64,000 nucleotides of DNA from Istiophorus platypterus. Its lineage: Eukaryota; Chordata; Actinopteri; Istiophoriformes; Istiophoridae. The stretch covers positions 11,791,575 through 11,855,574 of the forward strand of contig CM029122.1 in assembly GCA_016859345.1 (NCBI GenBank), written 5' to 3'. This document shows, one piece after another, positions 12,301 through 27,300 of this stretch (position 1 is its first letter; the number at the start of each line of letters is the position of its first letter). The notes under the pieces are model-generated. The model was not told the origin of the DNA. It ran no database searches and worked only from the letters and a program-made list of their open reading frames with translations. The position numbers were made by a program, and so were the translations under genes.

Positions 12301-15300
12301 TGTGGATTTCTCTCTCACTGTCCACATGTTTATCTATAATGAATTTGGACAGTTAGCATATTCATTTTTTCCACTGTAGTAAGAGGATTTTTTCAAAATT
12401 TTTTTTGTTTCTTCATGAATACTGTATGTATTGAGTACTATAACAAATCCCATGTTGAGTTGTTCAGCAAAAGTCACTCAGAATTTGTAATGATTTTGTT
12501 CCACTGAAGACCCACAGGGGAAAAATGGGTCAGCAAACAGGCGAATGGGTTTGTCGTGCAGCGTTTTTGTTAACCAATCAATGACTTGGATTCACGATGC
12601 CAAATGTGTAGGCAGAAATACGGAGCAGATTGACCTATGAAGAGGGCCTACATTTAAATCTAGGTCAGTAATGCCAACACAATACACAGGAATGATATTG
12701 ACTGCAACAAATTGCCAAAACAGTGTTTGCAAGGATCTCGGTCTCCAGTGTTATAATAAGCCAACATTCACTGTCAAATCGTAGAAAGGGAACGTTACAG
12801 CTTTTTCCACAAGTGCAGCAAAGTATTGTGAGATACTTGGACGATAGGTTTGCTTTCCTGTCTTGGCTTCCTTCTCCTTTTCAACAGACTCTGGCTCTTA
12901 CAATCTGTCATACCTCATATGGGAGAAATCCACACACCCTTTTGCCTCATTCTGTCCTCCTCCTCTCTGGTGTTGTGAGCCTGCTTTCTCAGTACTGTTG
13001 TTAGTGTGTTTTAAGTGGTGCTTGGGCTTGGACACGGACCTCGCTCCCTGAGAAATCCCTCCTCAGTGTCAGCTAAGCAGGGTGCAGGTCTTCACGGGTG
13101 ACTGAACACCGAGGAGCTTTCGGGGCCCCCCAGTCTCACGGCGTGAAAGGTTGACCCACAATGAAGCCTCCTCCATTTGTATGAGCTTCATCATCATTCA
13201 GATTGTGTCCTCAAGTAGGGGAGTGGCGCTGTCTCACACCGAAGCTGAGCACACAGCAGTAAGGCCCTTACCTCCCACGTTCACATGATTATTCCCACAG
13301 CCACTCAGCCTGTCACAGAATTAGTGACACTAGCATGGGGATGTCTGAGCTAATCAGTCTTTTGCTCCTCATGTGTCTAAAAATACCTGTCTTGCTTCAT
13401 TCGTTACTGCTTTACATAATATTCTGTCAATAAATTGCCATTAAAGCACCACAGTCAACATAATGTGGTCAGATGATTGTACGTAATCTGAAACGAGATG
13501 TTCCCAGGGACGAACCCACAGAGAATTATCAGCCAACTCTGCAGATTTACACCTCTTTTTAAGGTTTCATTTGGTTCATTATGTTTGTTTTTGCTAATGT
13601 TAAACTTTTGTCCTATGATTTAAAAAAAGAAAAAAAAAAATTCTAGCCACTATATGGTTTAATACACAGCTGCCATCCTCCAAGAAAGAGTAAGCTACAA
13701 ATATTTAGGAGCAGATGGTGGGTGTTTAATATTCAAAATGTCAGTTTTGAATTTATACACATTATTAGGAATTATAGCTGCTTATTAGTAATTGCTATTA
13801 CACTGCTGTGTTTGATAAAGTTAAGCATATATTATTATAAAGTGGCATCACTGTATTAGAGAATTCTCATTGCCTAAGGAAATTAGACAGGTTGCACTTG
13901 AAATAGCTGATTGGTATCACCTGGTTTATTCATGCTTCACGGTCACGGCTAATTCATTGCCCGCTTGGCCACCAGCCTACTAGTAATGTCAGATCATATT
14001 CACGCAGCATGGCTGTCATAACCTGACAACTGTCACGGTTACTCTGCTGGTACATTTGTGCCAGTCCCATTTTTCCAAGACCGACCCAGCCTCCTCCTTA
14101 TGTGCTAAGATTTTGAAATCATTGGTTCAATTAAATTCTAATGCGTTAGTTTAATGGGATTAGATCTTCCTATAAAATGTTTATTGCGGCTCCTATTGTT
14201 TGAGAGCTTGATTAAAGAGGAAAGTATTTCCAGCCAAATCTGTCTTTTTAAAAATTTGTCTCTGACTGAAACGGGGGTTAAGGCCAAGGTGAAGGAAATA
14301 AATGTCTCTGACAATCCATGATAAAATTGTCTTCATAATTTGCCTTTAGAGGGAGATCACCAGCATCTTGACATTACATACTATACTTACTCAGTTTTTA
14401 TTACTTTAACCTGGCACTGATTTGACTGCACTTTTTCACCAAAGTAAATGCATGGCTTTTCTCAGAAAGCTTAAATTAGAGTACCTCAGTAAGACATAAT
14501 CTCGGAAGCGACATATTTGTAGTTACATTTTTTTTAAAAAGAGCTGCTTTATTTCCCAAGCGAAAAACTAATAGTCTATTTGCTAGGGACCTCTGACATT
14601 AATTCTAATGAAAAGCATGTGTTGGTTCATACTAGAATCAAGAATATATTAAAGCTGGTATGGAAACATAGTGTGACCAGGCCTGATCACATGTTTTGAA
14701 TTTTCCTTCTATGCGTTTGCAGTAAACATTTTGCTGTCTGTACACTCTCTAAAAGTTTGCAGATGGATCACTTGATTGGTTTGGCTTTGACCTAACTTGG
14801 AACGGCCTGTGTGGTTAACTGTGATAGATTTAGTCCTCTTTTGAAGCTCCACTTGAGCTCCTTAATGCAATTATTATGGAGATCACAAGCACAGTTACCT
14901 CTAAATCAGCTGTGTTCTCTCAAATAAAGTGTTCAAATAACCATCACTCGGGCTCGGTTGCCCACTTCACAGAGATGATTTCAGTTCTCCTGGCGTTTTA
15001 CGGGTTCAACGGTGAAAAAGCTTTAAGATTAGCAAGGCGTTTGTTGTTGTGGGATCCCCGCTAAGTTCACTTCCCTGACCCCTGAGGCTCCCCTCCCCTG
15101 CTGATCCCTCTCCTCTCTGAGGTCTGGTATCCGTGAGAAGCCCCCTCTCTAGCAGGGCTCTCCCCCCACCCGCTGAAAGGCCTTTCTCTCATTAGCATGC
15201 CCCTGGGGCTCCCCAGCCTGCTGTTGCCAAACAAACACAGCCAAGATTTTCTTCCTTGTCTCCCTCACTGTCTGTTCCTATGGTCATCTCTCACCATCCA

Positions 15301-18300
15301 TCTTCCTCTTGTTTCTTACTCTATCATCCTATTTGTTTTTGTAACATTCTCTCACCCCCCCCCTTTTTTTTAAAATCAGCTTCCTCCCAAATTTCACCAT
15401 GTTTCTCCCCCTCTGGTTCTCTGCATCTCCCATTTTTCCTGTGCAGTTTTCTCTGTTGTTGCTGTCAGCCCAGAAGAACTCAGTCTCCCTGTTTAGGAAA
15501 TGTTGATCTGCCTTTCTTTCCTGTGTCCTTTCTTTTTTTTTGTTTTTAATGCGAGTTACAAGCCACCAGATGGAGGAAAGACAGCGGTCAGAGGTGGCTA
15601 ATGTATGCTGCAGGAGGGGAAGGCATATGGTGCAAATCAGAAGATGAAGGGCTCCACTCCGGTCAACACTGCAGCACACACACAAACACACACATACTAC
15701 CCCTCTCTCTGTGGTCAGATGGGAATTAGAAAAAGGTGATTGTGTGCCTTTTGTGCTTTCTATCCCAGCCTATACAGCAAAGAGTGGTTTTCACCCACAA
15801 CTTAAGTAAGGGTCCCTACTCTGCCGTCTGCAACCCCCTTGCTGATGTAACAAGCCCATTCTCACTAGGCAGCTTTCTCCAGATTGCTATTCATGGGGCT
15901 ATGAGAGGAGGGAGTGTGTTCAGGGCATGTGTGAGGATTTGAATGTCGTTGGGAGGACAAGTTCATTTCACTTAAACTGAATCCATAAAAAGCCACTACA
16001 AATGTAATAGATGCAGATTTTGATTGTGAAACTGGATTTTGAAGTAATGTATGACTGGGGCATGCAAATAAGCTCAACAAAATCCCTCCTGATGAGACTC
16101 GGAAAGGAACTGTGATATAATGAGATGAAAAAGCACGAATGTGAAGTAGAGAGAGAGAGGGAGAGAGAGAGCAGAGAGCAGAGATGTGCGGGAAGGGGAG
16201 GGAAAAAGAGAGGAGAGAGTGAAGGGGGAGATAGGTAGAGAGAATTTGCTGTAAGAAAGCATTTTTGCTGGATGGGAGAAAAACAACCATGGAAACTCCA
16301 TCAGAAGAAAACCAAGACCAGAAGCAGGACAAAAGAGGTACCAATGAGCACTCACAAAGAGCCAGTTCAGTTCTTTTCAGTGCTGTGTTTACTGGGGCTT
16401 TAACCCACTCCATACTGCTTGGTTTCACTCTGTATAATAGTTGGGTAGATTTTTCCCAGCAGGAACTTCTTTTTTAATGTCAGCACAGCCCACTTGTTTC
16501 AGTGTTTGTGTGCACAAAAGTGTTGATTTTTCATTTGCAAATTGTTGAACCACTGCCTCTGCAAAAAACTGCAGTCGATGTCATGCATCAAGTGTGTTAT
16601 GCTTGCTCTTTTAATGATCCAAATTAGTTTAGGTCCGTGGGGTGGATTCAGCAGACCTCGCTCCTGCAGCAGTAGGGATGCTGCGTTGCTTCTGGTCACC
16701 CTCGTGCTTGTGTCACTTTTAAGGACAATGAAACTGTTGCAGGATCAACAGCAGATCAATAAAACCTCAGGGTGCGTTTGAGTTGCTCTTTCGGCGGGGG
16801 ACTGATGATTAATGAGATGGACGAGGGGCTGGCAAGGACAAAGATAAGTGAACCAGACATTGCCAGTCTCACAAATAGACAGCCCTGAGGGCTGTGTACA
16901 CTATAGCGAGAGTGTAATTAACTTGCTCGCCCCCTTCTTGTAGGAATCAGCGGGAATCATTGATTTTTCCTTTCGCTCTGTATTTTGTGCCTCTATTCCA
17001 TTAATTTTACACCAACAGTAACAAAACATTGTCATTTTCAGTCTGTCAGAAATGAGGGGAGCAATACACACCGTTTAGAACTATTTAACCAGTAGGTACT
17101 CGTGAACAAAGGTTCAAGTAAACTAAGTACTGGTTCCCAGTTTCAACTGAACCTTATATATCTGGACCATCATTTCTGGATTATCATCATTAGTTCAAGA
17201 CTGTAAGGTTACAATCACAGTTTTGCATGCTTACTAAATACCTACAACATTCTGTTTTTCTGCAACTGCCAATTTCCCACCTACAGCTCCAATTAGAGTA
17301 CACCTCCAGCCAGCTGGCATCTCTGTTTAGTTTAAATGACCTCTCATAAGATTTTTTTCCCTAATTTGTTTTATGTACTGTATGTCCTAGTTCATTTTTT
17401 GGGCACCTAATGCCTTTTTTTTTTTAAGAGAACAGACAGTAAAAATCCGACAGGAAATGGAGTGAGAGCGAGATGGGGAATGTCATGGAACAAAGGTCCC
17501 GAGCCAGACTCCAGCGGGTCTCATGGTTGCATGGTTGGCACTTTGAATCCTTAGGCCACCATGGTCCCCATTCTGTCTTTTAATGTTGAGCTGTACTTTG
17601 TCTTAAGAACCTTGGGTCAGGTCAGGAACCTACTGGCCTGTGAAGCCCAATCGTGAGATTTTAGGTTATATTGGTCTGTAAATAGAAATAGAGATTTACC
17701 CCTCTGCTTGTCTCCAAATGCACACAAATACTTATTAGCTAAGAAACCATCATACCATTGCCTCTCGTTGGCACTGAATACATTCACGCATCTCTCTGGT
17801 TCTTTCACACACCCATGGGAGAGTTTCAGTCAGCAGCCATTAGCTAAGAGACTATAAGTTTTTGTTGTTATATAAGTAAACAGTGAGACCACTTTTGATG
17901 AATTTAAAGGCTCAGATCACCCTTGTCCCTCGAGAATGGCCATTATAACCATTACAGCATTTTAAAGTATTGCTCCTCACAAAGTGGAGAGTGTGGAAAA
18001 TGAGACTGTTTCTCATAAATGAAGTTTTGGCAGCTTTCCCCATTGGAGCAACAAACAACAAAACATAGCATTAGCTGTAAACACACACATCTGCTTGCAA
18101 TGAGACTAGATCTGAGATTAAAATGGGATGGTGATTTTATTGGACCTGGAAGCCGGCTTTGTTCGTTCAGGACTCGTGAATAAGATGGAAGCGTTACCAT
18201 GTCCTCATCTCAAATTGTGTGTGTCCATGCATGTTTATTTGTGTGAGTAGGGTTTGCCTCTAAGTGAAATGCATACTTTCGCTATGCATTCTTGCATGTG

Positions 18301-21300
18301 GTTCTTCGTTTGGGTGAGTGTGGCGGTACATGTGTCTGGTGTGGACATCAAATTAAATATGTTCCTCAGAAAATGTTTTTTCTCTGCTGTAAAAGGAGAA
18401 CTTAGACATTTTTCCACTTTCCACTGATGGCCCCAGATGTTGGAAGATTTCAGCTTTGGGGTGATGACATCCCCTGTTCACATGATGCCTGTTGCTGAAC
18501 GATGGAGGTTGGTGATGAAGCAGAGCCAGCTGCAGGAGTTAGTCAGTGACGAGTCTGAACTCAAGCGAATTGGGGTGATGCATGGCTGAAATTAACCTGT
18601 TTGGAGGCACTGGGGAAAACATTTGCTGTTGAGCTCATGTTTCCTCTTTCACAGTGCATATGGCAAACTAGATGGCAGCTTCATTATTTTCTGCAGACCA
18701 ACTAACCAACCAACCAACAACTGGTACCGATATAGTAATCCTCCTATTCTGGAATAAAGCCTGGCCTGCGGATTTCTTTGTCAGTTAGTTTGCGGTAACT
18801 TGATAGAACTCGCTTTTAATTAGAAAAAATAGTATGTGAGCGTATTATTTCCTAAAATAACAAAGGGGTTCAAACTAGATTTTTGACAAAGGACCACAGG
18901 ACTTTGTAAAAATGCAGGAGGAGTTGATATTTGCAAAATTTGTAAGTACTCAAAAATACCAAAAACCAGGGTGCATTGATGGCCTAGGGGTTGATGTGCT
19001 GATCATGAACCACAAGATCCGCTGTTCACACTCAGATTGGTGGCATTTGTCTCTCGTCCTTTCTCTCTCTCTCCACGTCCTTCCACTCTCTTTACTTTTA
19101 GATAACAAAAAAAAAAGTTATAAAATGCCCAAAAGTACCTCAAAATAAATACTAAAACCCAAACGACACAGTAAACCTGGAGGTTTTCGGGCTTCTTGAG
19201 GTCTGGGATCCCAGGGCGGTTGCTTGCTTTGCCTGGTCGGTAACCCAGCATTGTGGTAATAAGACACAAATCGAAGATGCACCCTGCGCTAAATGAATCA
19301 CCCCGTCCCTCTGCCTGCTCGTCTGTCTGCAGGTTTGCATTCCACCTTACCTGTAACTCATGCTGGTCTTGCTGAGCTGTCTCATTCACACAATTAATGA
19401 TTTGAGATGCTTAGACAAACAGGATCCTCCTGGAGCGTAAAGTGGCTGTTAAGGCCCATTGTGGTTGAGCTGTGTGCATTGCTGGAGGGGCACACAGGAT
19501 GGAGCTCAGCGGTGGGCTTGTCCTGGGCCTCCAGCCTATGCGCCGGAAGAGCGGGGCCGTGGTTCACTGCCATTCTGAATGGCCCCTGAGAGTCCAGTGT
19601 GATGGACAGTCTAGAGCTGCACACACTGGCTCTTTGTATCAGGGCTTCTTGGACTCTCTCTCTGTCTCTTTTTTTTTTTTTTTCTGTCTCACTCACACAG
19701 TGTCACACATGCAGACAAACACACACACTCTTTCTCACACAATCATCTTTTTCTCCCTCTGTGCTCATGATCCCTATGTGGCAAGTGTAGCCTCTGCTGT
19801 AAGGCCCGACATTGTCATTACAAACAGTCACTATCTTGTGTTTTTCTCTCGCGACCTATTTTCATTCTCTCTTTCCTCTTCTCATTCATGTACTGTAACA
19901 ATGAGAAAGAGAGTTGAGTCTTGAAGTGGCTGGAGGTCTAACTAGGAGTATTAGTCATGGAGCATGTGAAAGTCATCAGAGGGAAAAGGCTCAACGTGAT
20001 TTTCATTTATAGTGCTGCACTCAGGACAAGCCAAGAAGATCCATTTAGCAAAGAGAGTCAGCAGCTCCTACTGTTATCGCCCTTGGAGGAAGATGATTTG
20101 ATCTAAAGTTTTCACCACATTATCATGTTCTCTATGAAATCCCACAAAGTAGACTCAGAGAGAACAGTCTGTATCTGTATCTTGTTGTGTGGTAGCTTTA
20201 CTGATACTGGCTGTTAATCTGAAATCTGACCTTATAACTCTCAAAGTACAAATGACAAATGCCTCTATGAAATTTTGTGTAATGCATTATTGCAGGACTC
20301 ATCATCCTCTTTTAACTAGACTTAGTTTGACATTTGGAGAAATGTGCATTTTGATTTTCTTGCAGAGAATTAGACGAAAATGTTGGTATCAATCTTTTCA
20401 TCTTTTCGTGCTTGACCTCACTTCAGGGTGGCTCCAGGAAGTCACTGCTTCTGGCCAAGAAGAAGTTCATGTAAAAGTACAAATTGTCATTTTCAGACTT
20501 AAGGTTTTATATAAAGGTTAAACTACCAACATATAACCTAACATGTTAATTTGTGGACTTTAGAGGTTCTTGAAGAAAAATTTGGTTACGTTTAGACCGG
20601 GCCAGGCCAGATGTTTCCATCTGTTTCTCGTCCAAATGCTAAGCTAAGCTAGCCGACTGCTGGCTATAGCCCCGTGTTTAAAAAAAGACAAACAAACAAA
20701 CAAAAAACAACCATCAGAGGGGTGTCAGTCGTCTCATCAAACTCTTGGAGTTTGAAAGAAAGTGGATTTCATAACAGGTCAAATTATTATTTGAACCCAA
20801 AAGTGCAGCCCCACCTCCCTCAAAAAAAAAAGAAAAGAAAAGGCTGATGTCAAAAACCGATTCTGAAATTCACAGCGTTTGTTAAAATCAGCAGACTGAA
20901 TGATAAAATCTGTCTACTAACAAGTTTTATTTTTACTTGGTGTAGACCACTGTCCCCCTGGTACTGTACTGCTTAAATGTGGTCTCGAGCTTTGATGTCG
21001 ACTCTGTCTGCCCTGATGTCTACTACCGGGACTGAAGCTTTCACAGAGGCCCTTTTGTGAACAGAGCAGTGTTCCTGAGGTTGCTAATAGCTGAACCACG
21101 GCAAAGGGTCTGTCCTCGTGCCAGTGTTGGTTCAGTTGGCCAGAACAGAGTTGTACTAAACTGCCAACATGTCGAGTCCAGCTGTGAAAGTACCACTTAG
21201 GATTCATAGTGTCCTTAAGCATACCACCCAATAAACGAGAGGACAGAGACGGTTAACCAACATGCTCAGTATGGATGGATAGTTTGCTTCACAAGCAAAC

Positions 21301-24300
21301 CACTCCAATGGAATGGACACTAATCAAACACGTGGTTTATCGATAGGATTGGTGGCTTTCACACAGAATGTACATCCTCTCCGACTGCACTGAGTTAGAC
21401 ACTGCAGATGGAAGCATGTCAGCCTGACCTTCTCCGTGACGGGCTGCAGCGGAGGGTGGTTACGTAGTCAGTGTGATGTTTTAAAGCATTTAAAAAGCAT
21501 TTCATACATTAGGTATAGACTGCCTGGAGACATTTCCAGTTTCTTATTTCTTTAGGCATCCCTATCTGTTTTAGCTTTTTTCCCTCATTTTCAGATCCAG
21601 CAAAAATTCGGGCAAACAAGGCAAACAAGCTTTCACGGTTATATCACGGCATCCAGGACCGTGCTATCAGATAGTTAATCTTATGGTAATAGTGTTGCAT
21701 TTTAAAGCAGGGTTTTAGACCACACAGAGACTCAGGCAGTTATATGCATCCACAACAGGTCACAACTAATTGCAATTGAATTGATACATAATAAACCAAC
21801 GTGATTCTTGTCACTCTGCGCAATCAATATAGGAATTTTTCCAGTGGAGACAAACCCGTTTCCACACTTTTCATACGGAAACTTTTCCTCTCTTCAGTAT
21901 GGTGAATCTCACTGCCAGGAAAGTTGGTTGTGTGGCTGGGGAGACAGTTCTACGCAACCTCTGACTCAAAGGGCTTGACAACAAATAACCGAGATATAGT
22001 CTGAGTCTGGATCCGAGCTACCTGATAGTGACATCCGAGAGCTGCTCTTCCTTTAAATGGCCTGTATTTACTTTGCAGCAAGGCTCAATATCCTGTAGAG
22101 CACTATGCTGTGGCTTCCAGCAGCCCACTCACCCTCCCCTCCGTGCTCATCAGAGCAATGCGGTCTGCGGTAGAAGTTAGCGACTCTGCCGCGGGCACAG
22201 TCATTGAGTTGTGGTTAACATGCTGCCATGGCAACTCTTGTTCACCCACCACGGGACAAAAATGTTTTTTATCTCCCTGTACTACACAAACAGTCAGGGC
22301 GAAGTGTCCGACTGCAAAAAAGCACTGGCCCGGCAGCCGTATATCTGTTTTAACTTCCTTTGTCACTGCAAAGGGCACAAACATGGATGAACTTTCTGGA
22401 TTTTCGCCTCATAGAAGAAGAGAGCAAGTAGAAACGAACTTTTGGTCTGTCTTCTTCAACACAAACACAGAGTTGCCTCTGAATATTATGTTATTCCTTT
22501 CCCTACTACATAGAAGAGAGAGCTGAAACAGGAAGTCTGTTTGGATGTCAGTAATTCAAGAAGAAACAAATACAGTTTATAACTTGTTACAACCTATTTA
22601 TCCACCCCATTTGAGATTAGTTTGAATAAAGTGACTAAATTGGTCTCTTATGCTGTTAATTTTTAACAGAATGTGGGTGGGTTTTTATTGAAGCTTCCAT
22701 TGAGATGATTTGTGTGTTATAACTGCACTCTGTCTTGTCCCTGTTTGACATGCAGACTGTGCTTGGGTAATGATAATGGCATTTGCACTACTCCTTGCAA
22801 TCGGAGTATTATCAAAATCCAAACCCGTCTTGCACAGGTTAACAAACAAACCTCTGTTATTTATATGTCCTGCAGATGCAGAGCAAAATTAGCATTCGTT
22901 TTTACTGCTGCCTAATGCTGGGCAGGAAGTGCGCCGATGGTTTATCTGAGCCTTTTTTTTTTTTTTTTTTTGATGAGAGCGGTGAACCAAAACAGTGACG
23001 CTGTGGGCCGGAAAAACCAAAACAATGTGCTTAAAGAGGCTAAAAAGCTTTGTAGAGCGGAAGAGAACTGTAGAGTTGATGATGGCTCATCACTACAAGC
23101 AACCTCTGCCGCTTCCCACATAGTCATTTGATCCGTTGTTAATGTAAAAGCATCAACTACAGCAGCTTCAAATACTTCAGCTGCAGTCTGATATCAGGCA
23201 TGAGTGAGAGCTTTAAAACATAAACGGCCAGTGACCTGAATGTTCTGTGACTCTACAACATCCTGTCAGACACATGTGGATCTGATTGGAAGCACGCTTA
23301 GGTTTGTCCCTCCGTGCACACACACACACGCAGTGAATTGTGGTGACTGGCTCCGTTGCACAAGGCAGAAGAACACATTGGATGAGACAAACCCATCTGG
23401 GTCACTTCATTCCCTCATTGTGAGTTGCCATTGATTTCCATTACAGCTTGGCAGACACCCCTTGCTCTGAACTGCTGGATGGCCATTAGTGCCCCTAACG
23501 TGCAGACAAATGGCATGAGACCTGCTTTGAAGAGATATGTCTGCTCTGTCTGCACTGTTTGAACAGTGTTCTTTAATGAGCCCTGATGAGTGATGCAGTT
23601 AGTTACAATATGATTCTTATGGCCCAGTGATAGTCTTGTCGATCTGTTCAGGGTGCATCTCGCCTCTCACCCGGTCTCCCAAAGGACGTGCCGGGATAGG
23701 CCCTGTTGATGAATGGGTGATTCGTATGAATATTAATCTCATATTCAATTCACCGGAGATCACTTCCTGTCCTACAAGCGAAACACAGTCACTTATACAG
23801 AATCTAATGTTCACGTAGAATTTACTATATGACAGTTGGAAGTAAGAAGATTTTGGTAGATTTCATGATATCAAATGACTCAAATCGCTGACACAGTTTT
23901 TCTCTTTTTTGCACAGGTTGCTTTGAGTGCTGCATTAAATGTTTAGGCGGGGTGCCGTATGCCTCGCTGGTGGCTACGATCCTCTGCTTCTCTGGCGTTG
24001 CCTTGTTCTGCGGATGCGGCCACGTGGCCCTCACTGGCACCGTGACCATCCTGGAAACCCACTTCTCCAAGGTCACCAGTGATCACGCCACGCTGACTGA
24101 TGTGTAAGTGACCTCATACTCTGTGCGCACACCACACGGCTGCCTGTGTTGCTTGGCAGCGTCTGAGAAAAACAAAGCTAATGATAACGAAATCCTGGTA
24201 GACTATGATTGTTCAAAAATATCGTACCTTTGATGTCACAGTAACATTATTATATGTTATGCTGACTGGAAAATGTTTTCTTACATAACCATCACAATAA

Positions 24301-27300
24301 AGAGAGGTCGCCTAACTTAAGACGGTTTTAATGAGGGTGGGTTTATGTAGGCTATTTTAGTAAGACAGACCGCCGCGTTCACCTTATCCTGTAGAACAGT
24401 CCTAATATGGAGACCTTTTTTTACAGTGCGTCCATTAGTCCAGAATATAAAAGAGGAATGACAAGAGACAGGACTGCACACATGTTTTATGTGCGTGTAG
24501 ATTTAGAGTTTGCTGTTTAATTTAAGATGTCTAAGGAGGCAGCCTGTCTCTCAGTGGATGATTTCAACAGACATGCCTCACCTGTTATCTCCACATTCGG
24601 GCTTACGTCTCTTGGCATTTCTTAGAGAAGCTCAGCCACTATCTTGATCATAACCATATGCTTATGATTAATCAGCCAGCCCAGGTTACTAAAGTTTTAA
24701 AGATTGCATGCCATACAATGACAAATGATTGCAAGCATGCTATTACTTTACATGACATCTTTAGTGGTGCTCTCCAGCTGTTACATTGGGGCGCTAAAAA
24801 CATGATAGTCCTTGACTTGTGCTGGTTGTTTTCAACCCACTGCAGCTTCACCGGTATGACTTTTGTGTGACATTGTTCTTAAACAGAATACAGCTGATGC
24901 AGTATGTTATCTATGGCATTGCGTCGTTTTTCTTCCTGTACGGGATCATTCTGCTGGCTGAGGGCTTCTACACGACCAGTGCTGTCAAGGAACTGCACAG
25001 CGAGTTCAAGACCACCATCTGTGGACGCTGCATCAGTGGAATGGTATGTTAATAGAACCACCCCGCTGTGTAAACCTCATATTTTAAAAACAGAGCTCTT
25101 ATACACATCGCTTTCGTGCCATGTGAGTAAAATATGAATTATATACAAAGATGAAGATGGTGATGTTATAGGAACAGAGTACTAGAGAAAACACTAGATG
25201 AGGAGGAGTGGAATTGTTACCATTTTTTGCTGCTGATTTCGTTTCATGGTTATCTGATGATGCTAAATCTTAACCATCCCTGTCCTCAGTTTGTGTTCCT
25301 CACATACATCCTGGGTGTGGCCTGGCTCGGTGTGTTTGGCTTCTCTGCTGTGCCAGTCTTCCTCTTCTACAACATGTGGTCTACCTGTGCTGCCATGAGG
25401 TCCCCCATGGCCAACCTCACCAACATTGACTCAATCTGCGTGGATGTTCGTCAGTACGGTAAGGCAAAACTACAACTGGTTTCTTTCTCTGTCTTCGATG
25501 TAAGGGTGGTAGAATATGACGGTACTGATAACAGCTATCAGGCAAAAATATTCCAAGGAATTTTATTTTCATAGCTGTGTGTGTTCTTTAAAGGGTTTTC
25601 CCAGGGACTTGCTGTTAAACTTCCATGAAGTTTGGGGACGTGCAAGAGACCGATTAAAAGAAAAATGGTCAATATTGATGCAGTTGAGGCAACGATATCT
25701 TGATTATGGTTCCTACTCAGTCACCTTCAAGAAACCCTGGATTGTACATTTTCTGTAATGTAACACAACTGCATCTTTCATCAGACCCTCCCTGATTGAA
25801 ATGCCCATTTTTTTGTTTATTTATTTCTTTTTTTTTTTACTCAGGCCATCAATTTGTAGCCCTCTCAGGCTCAGGAGAACTCTGTGTGATGAGTTAACCG
25901 ATCTCCATGTGTCATGTCGTTGAAGCGCCCCTTTAAATCTCAGTTTATAAAAAAGCAATTCAATCGTTTTGTGCTCTGTGCTCAGCGGACGTCAACTCAG
26001 CTGACCTTTTTGTAGTAGTTGAAAGGTTTGTTACACACATGGTACAGTGGATGTGAGTGTAAATGAAAACTTAAAATTTCACGGCTACAGGAATTATCCC
26101 ATGGAATGCCACACCAGGCAAGGCCTGTGGATCTACGCTAGGTGACATCTGCGACACCAGTGAGGTAAGATACTGTCCTATTCATACACGTTCATAAAAA
26201 TGCCATACACAAATCAGCTGTGGTTGATGAGGAAATCCCATTTTATCTGAAGGATAATCACTTTTGCCTGTCTTCTTCCAGTTCTACCTGTCCTATCACC
26301 TGTACATTGTAGCGTGCGCTGGGGCAGGAGCCACTGTGATCGCTCTGGTAAGTTACCCTCCAGTCTCTCCATCCTTCCTCCTGTAGCCCATCCTTGCACG
26401 GTTTGTACCGACAGATCATGTGTCAAGTGGTCCTCTTGTCATTCCCATATGATTTATGTGGCAACGCTAAGGACTACTACACAGGCTTTTCCCCAGCTCC
26501 GATTCCATTTGCTGTTTACCATCTGCTTAAATGCACATGGCCCTGATTTTAGGGTGGATAAGACAAGGTGCAGTTTGGGCTTACTTTCTTGGTATTATAA
26601 ATACGCCATTTTTAAAAATCATAATCATAAGTTTGAGTCACAAAATCACAGAGAAGATATCGTAACTTTATACTTTATTGTCTTTAACATTTTTTCCTCT
26701 ACTTCTTTTTACTTTTACTACTGGAAAACATCACAGTACCAGTGATGAGGAGGTTGCCGGCATGTTCTCTTACAACCTTTTCTGTTCTCTTCCACCAGCT
26801 GATCTACATGATGGCTACCACTTATAACTTTGCTGTTTTGAAGTTTAAGAGTCGAGAAGACTGCTGCACTAAGTTTTAAACTGTTTTAAGAGCACAGTGC
26901 AGCATTTGAGGCTGTACTGAGTAGAGACAGTTGCCACTGACAACAATTGAACTAAAAAAAAACAAAAAAACAATCAAACTGAGATTAGAAAAATCAACAT
27001 CTCTCTATTAGTATTCACATGAAGTGTAAATAGCTGATATGCTTCCTTTAGCATTTGGTATCCAGGGATATTGCTTGTCTGAGGACACCCGATGAAAGTT
27101 GTCTTTAGAGCAGTGTGGCTTTTAGTTGACTGGTTTGTTCTGCTTTCCTTGGCACTCACTTACAGAAATATGTCACCATCAGATTTTATAGAAACTTGCA
27201 CAGCTTGAAATCCACAGCAGTGTTATTTATATTCCTAAAGTGTGAAGCTGATTTTTGACCTTCACAAAGGTGTCATCAATGCATGAGTATTTCACATGAA

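Larger units (their letters stand above)
1012..16288. other. gpm6b intron 1, proximal part
   Basis: About 15 kb of AT-leaning intronic sequence. I find no exon with both splice sites and a recognisable protein. It contains poly-T/poly-A runs, a GT microsatellite at 9302-9364, a short TG/AG-rich tract near 8004-8040 and scattered short frames that look random. Conserved regulatory elements are possible but cannot be seen from one sequence. Confidence 0.6.
16338..23916. other. gpm6b intron between alternative exon 1 and exon 2
   Basis: About 7.6 kb of non-coding DNA with two tRNA-derived SINE copies (about 17412-17575 and 18969-19145) and a fish interspersed repeat core near 20634. I searched for the extra insert exon that mammalian long M6B forms use between these exons and did not recognise it. 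Confidence 0.6.

Noticed and set aside
15865..16428. 187-codon minus frame
   Set aside because: Antisense to the GAGA tract and the alternative gpm6b exon; the Leu/Ser/Pro composition comes from the CT-rich strand.
17412..19145. Functional tRNA genes at the SINE heads
   Set aside because: The tRNA-like starts lack a credible cloverleaf and are followed by a SINE body and A-rich tail.
16338..23916. Mammalian-type 40-residue insert exon of long M6B
   Set aside because: No segment encoding a HWMYPG-like stretch with suitable splice sites was recognised by eye.
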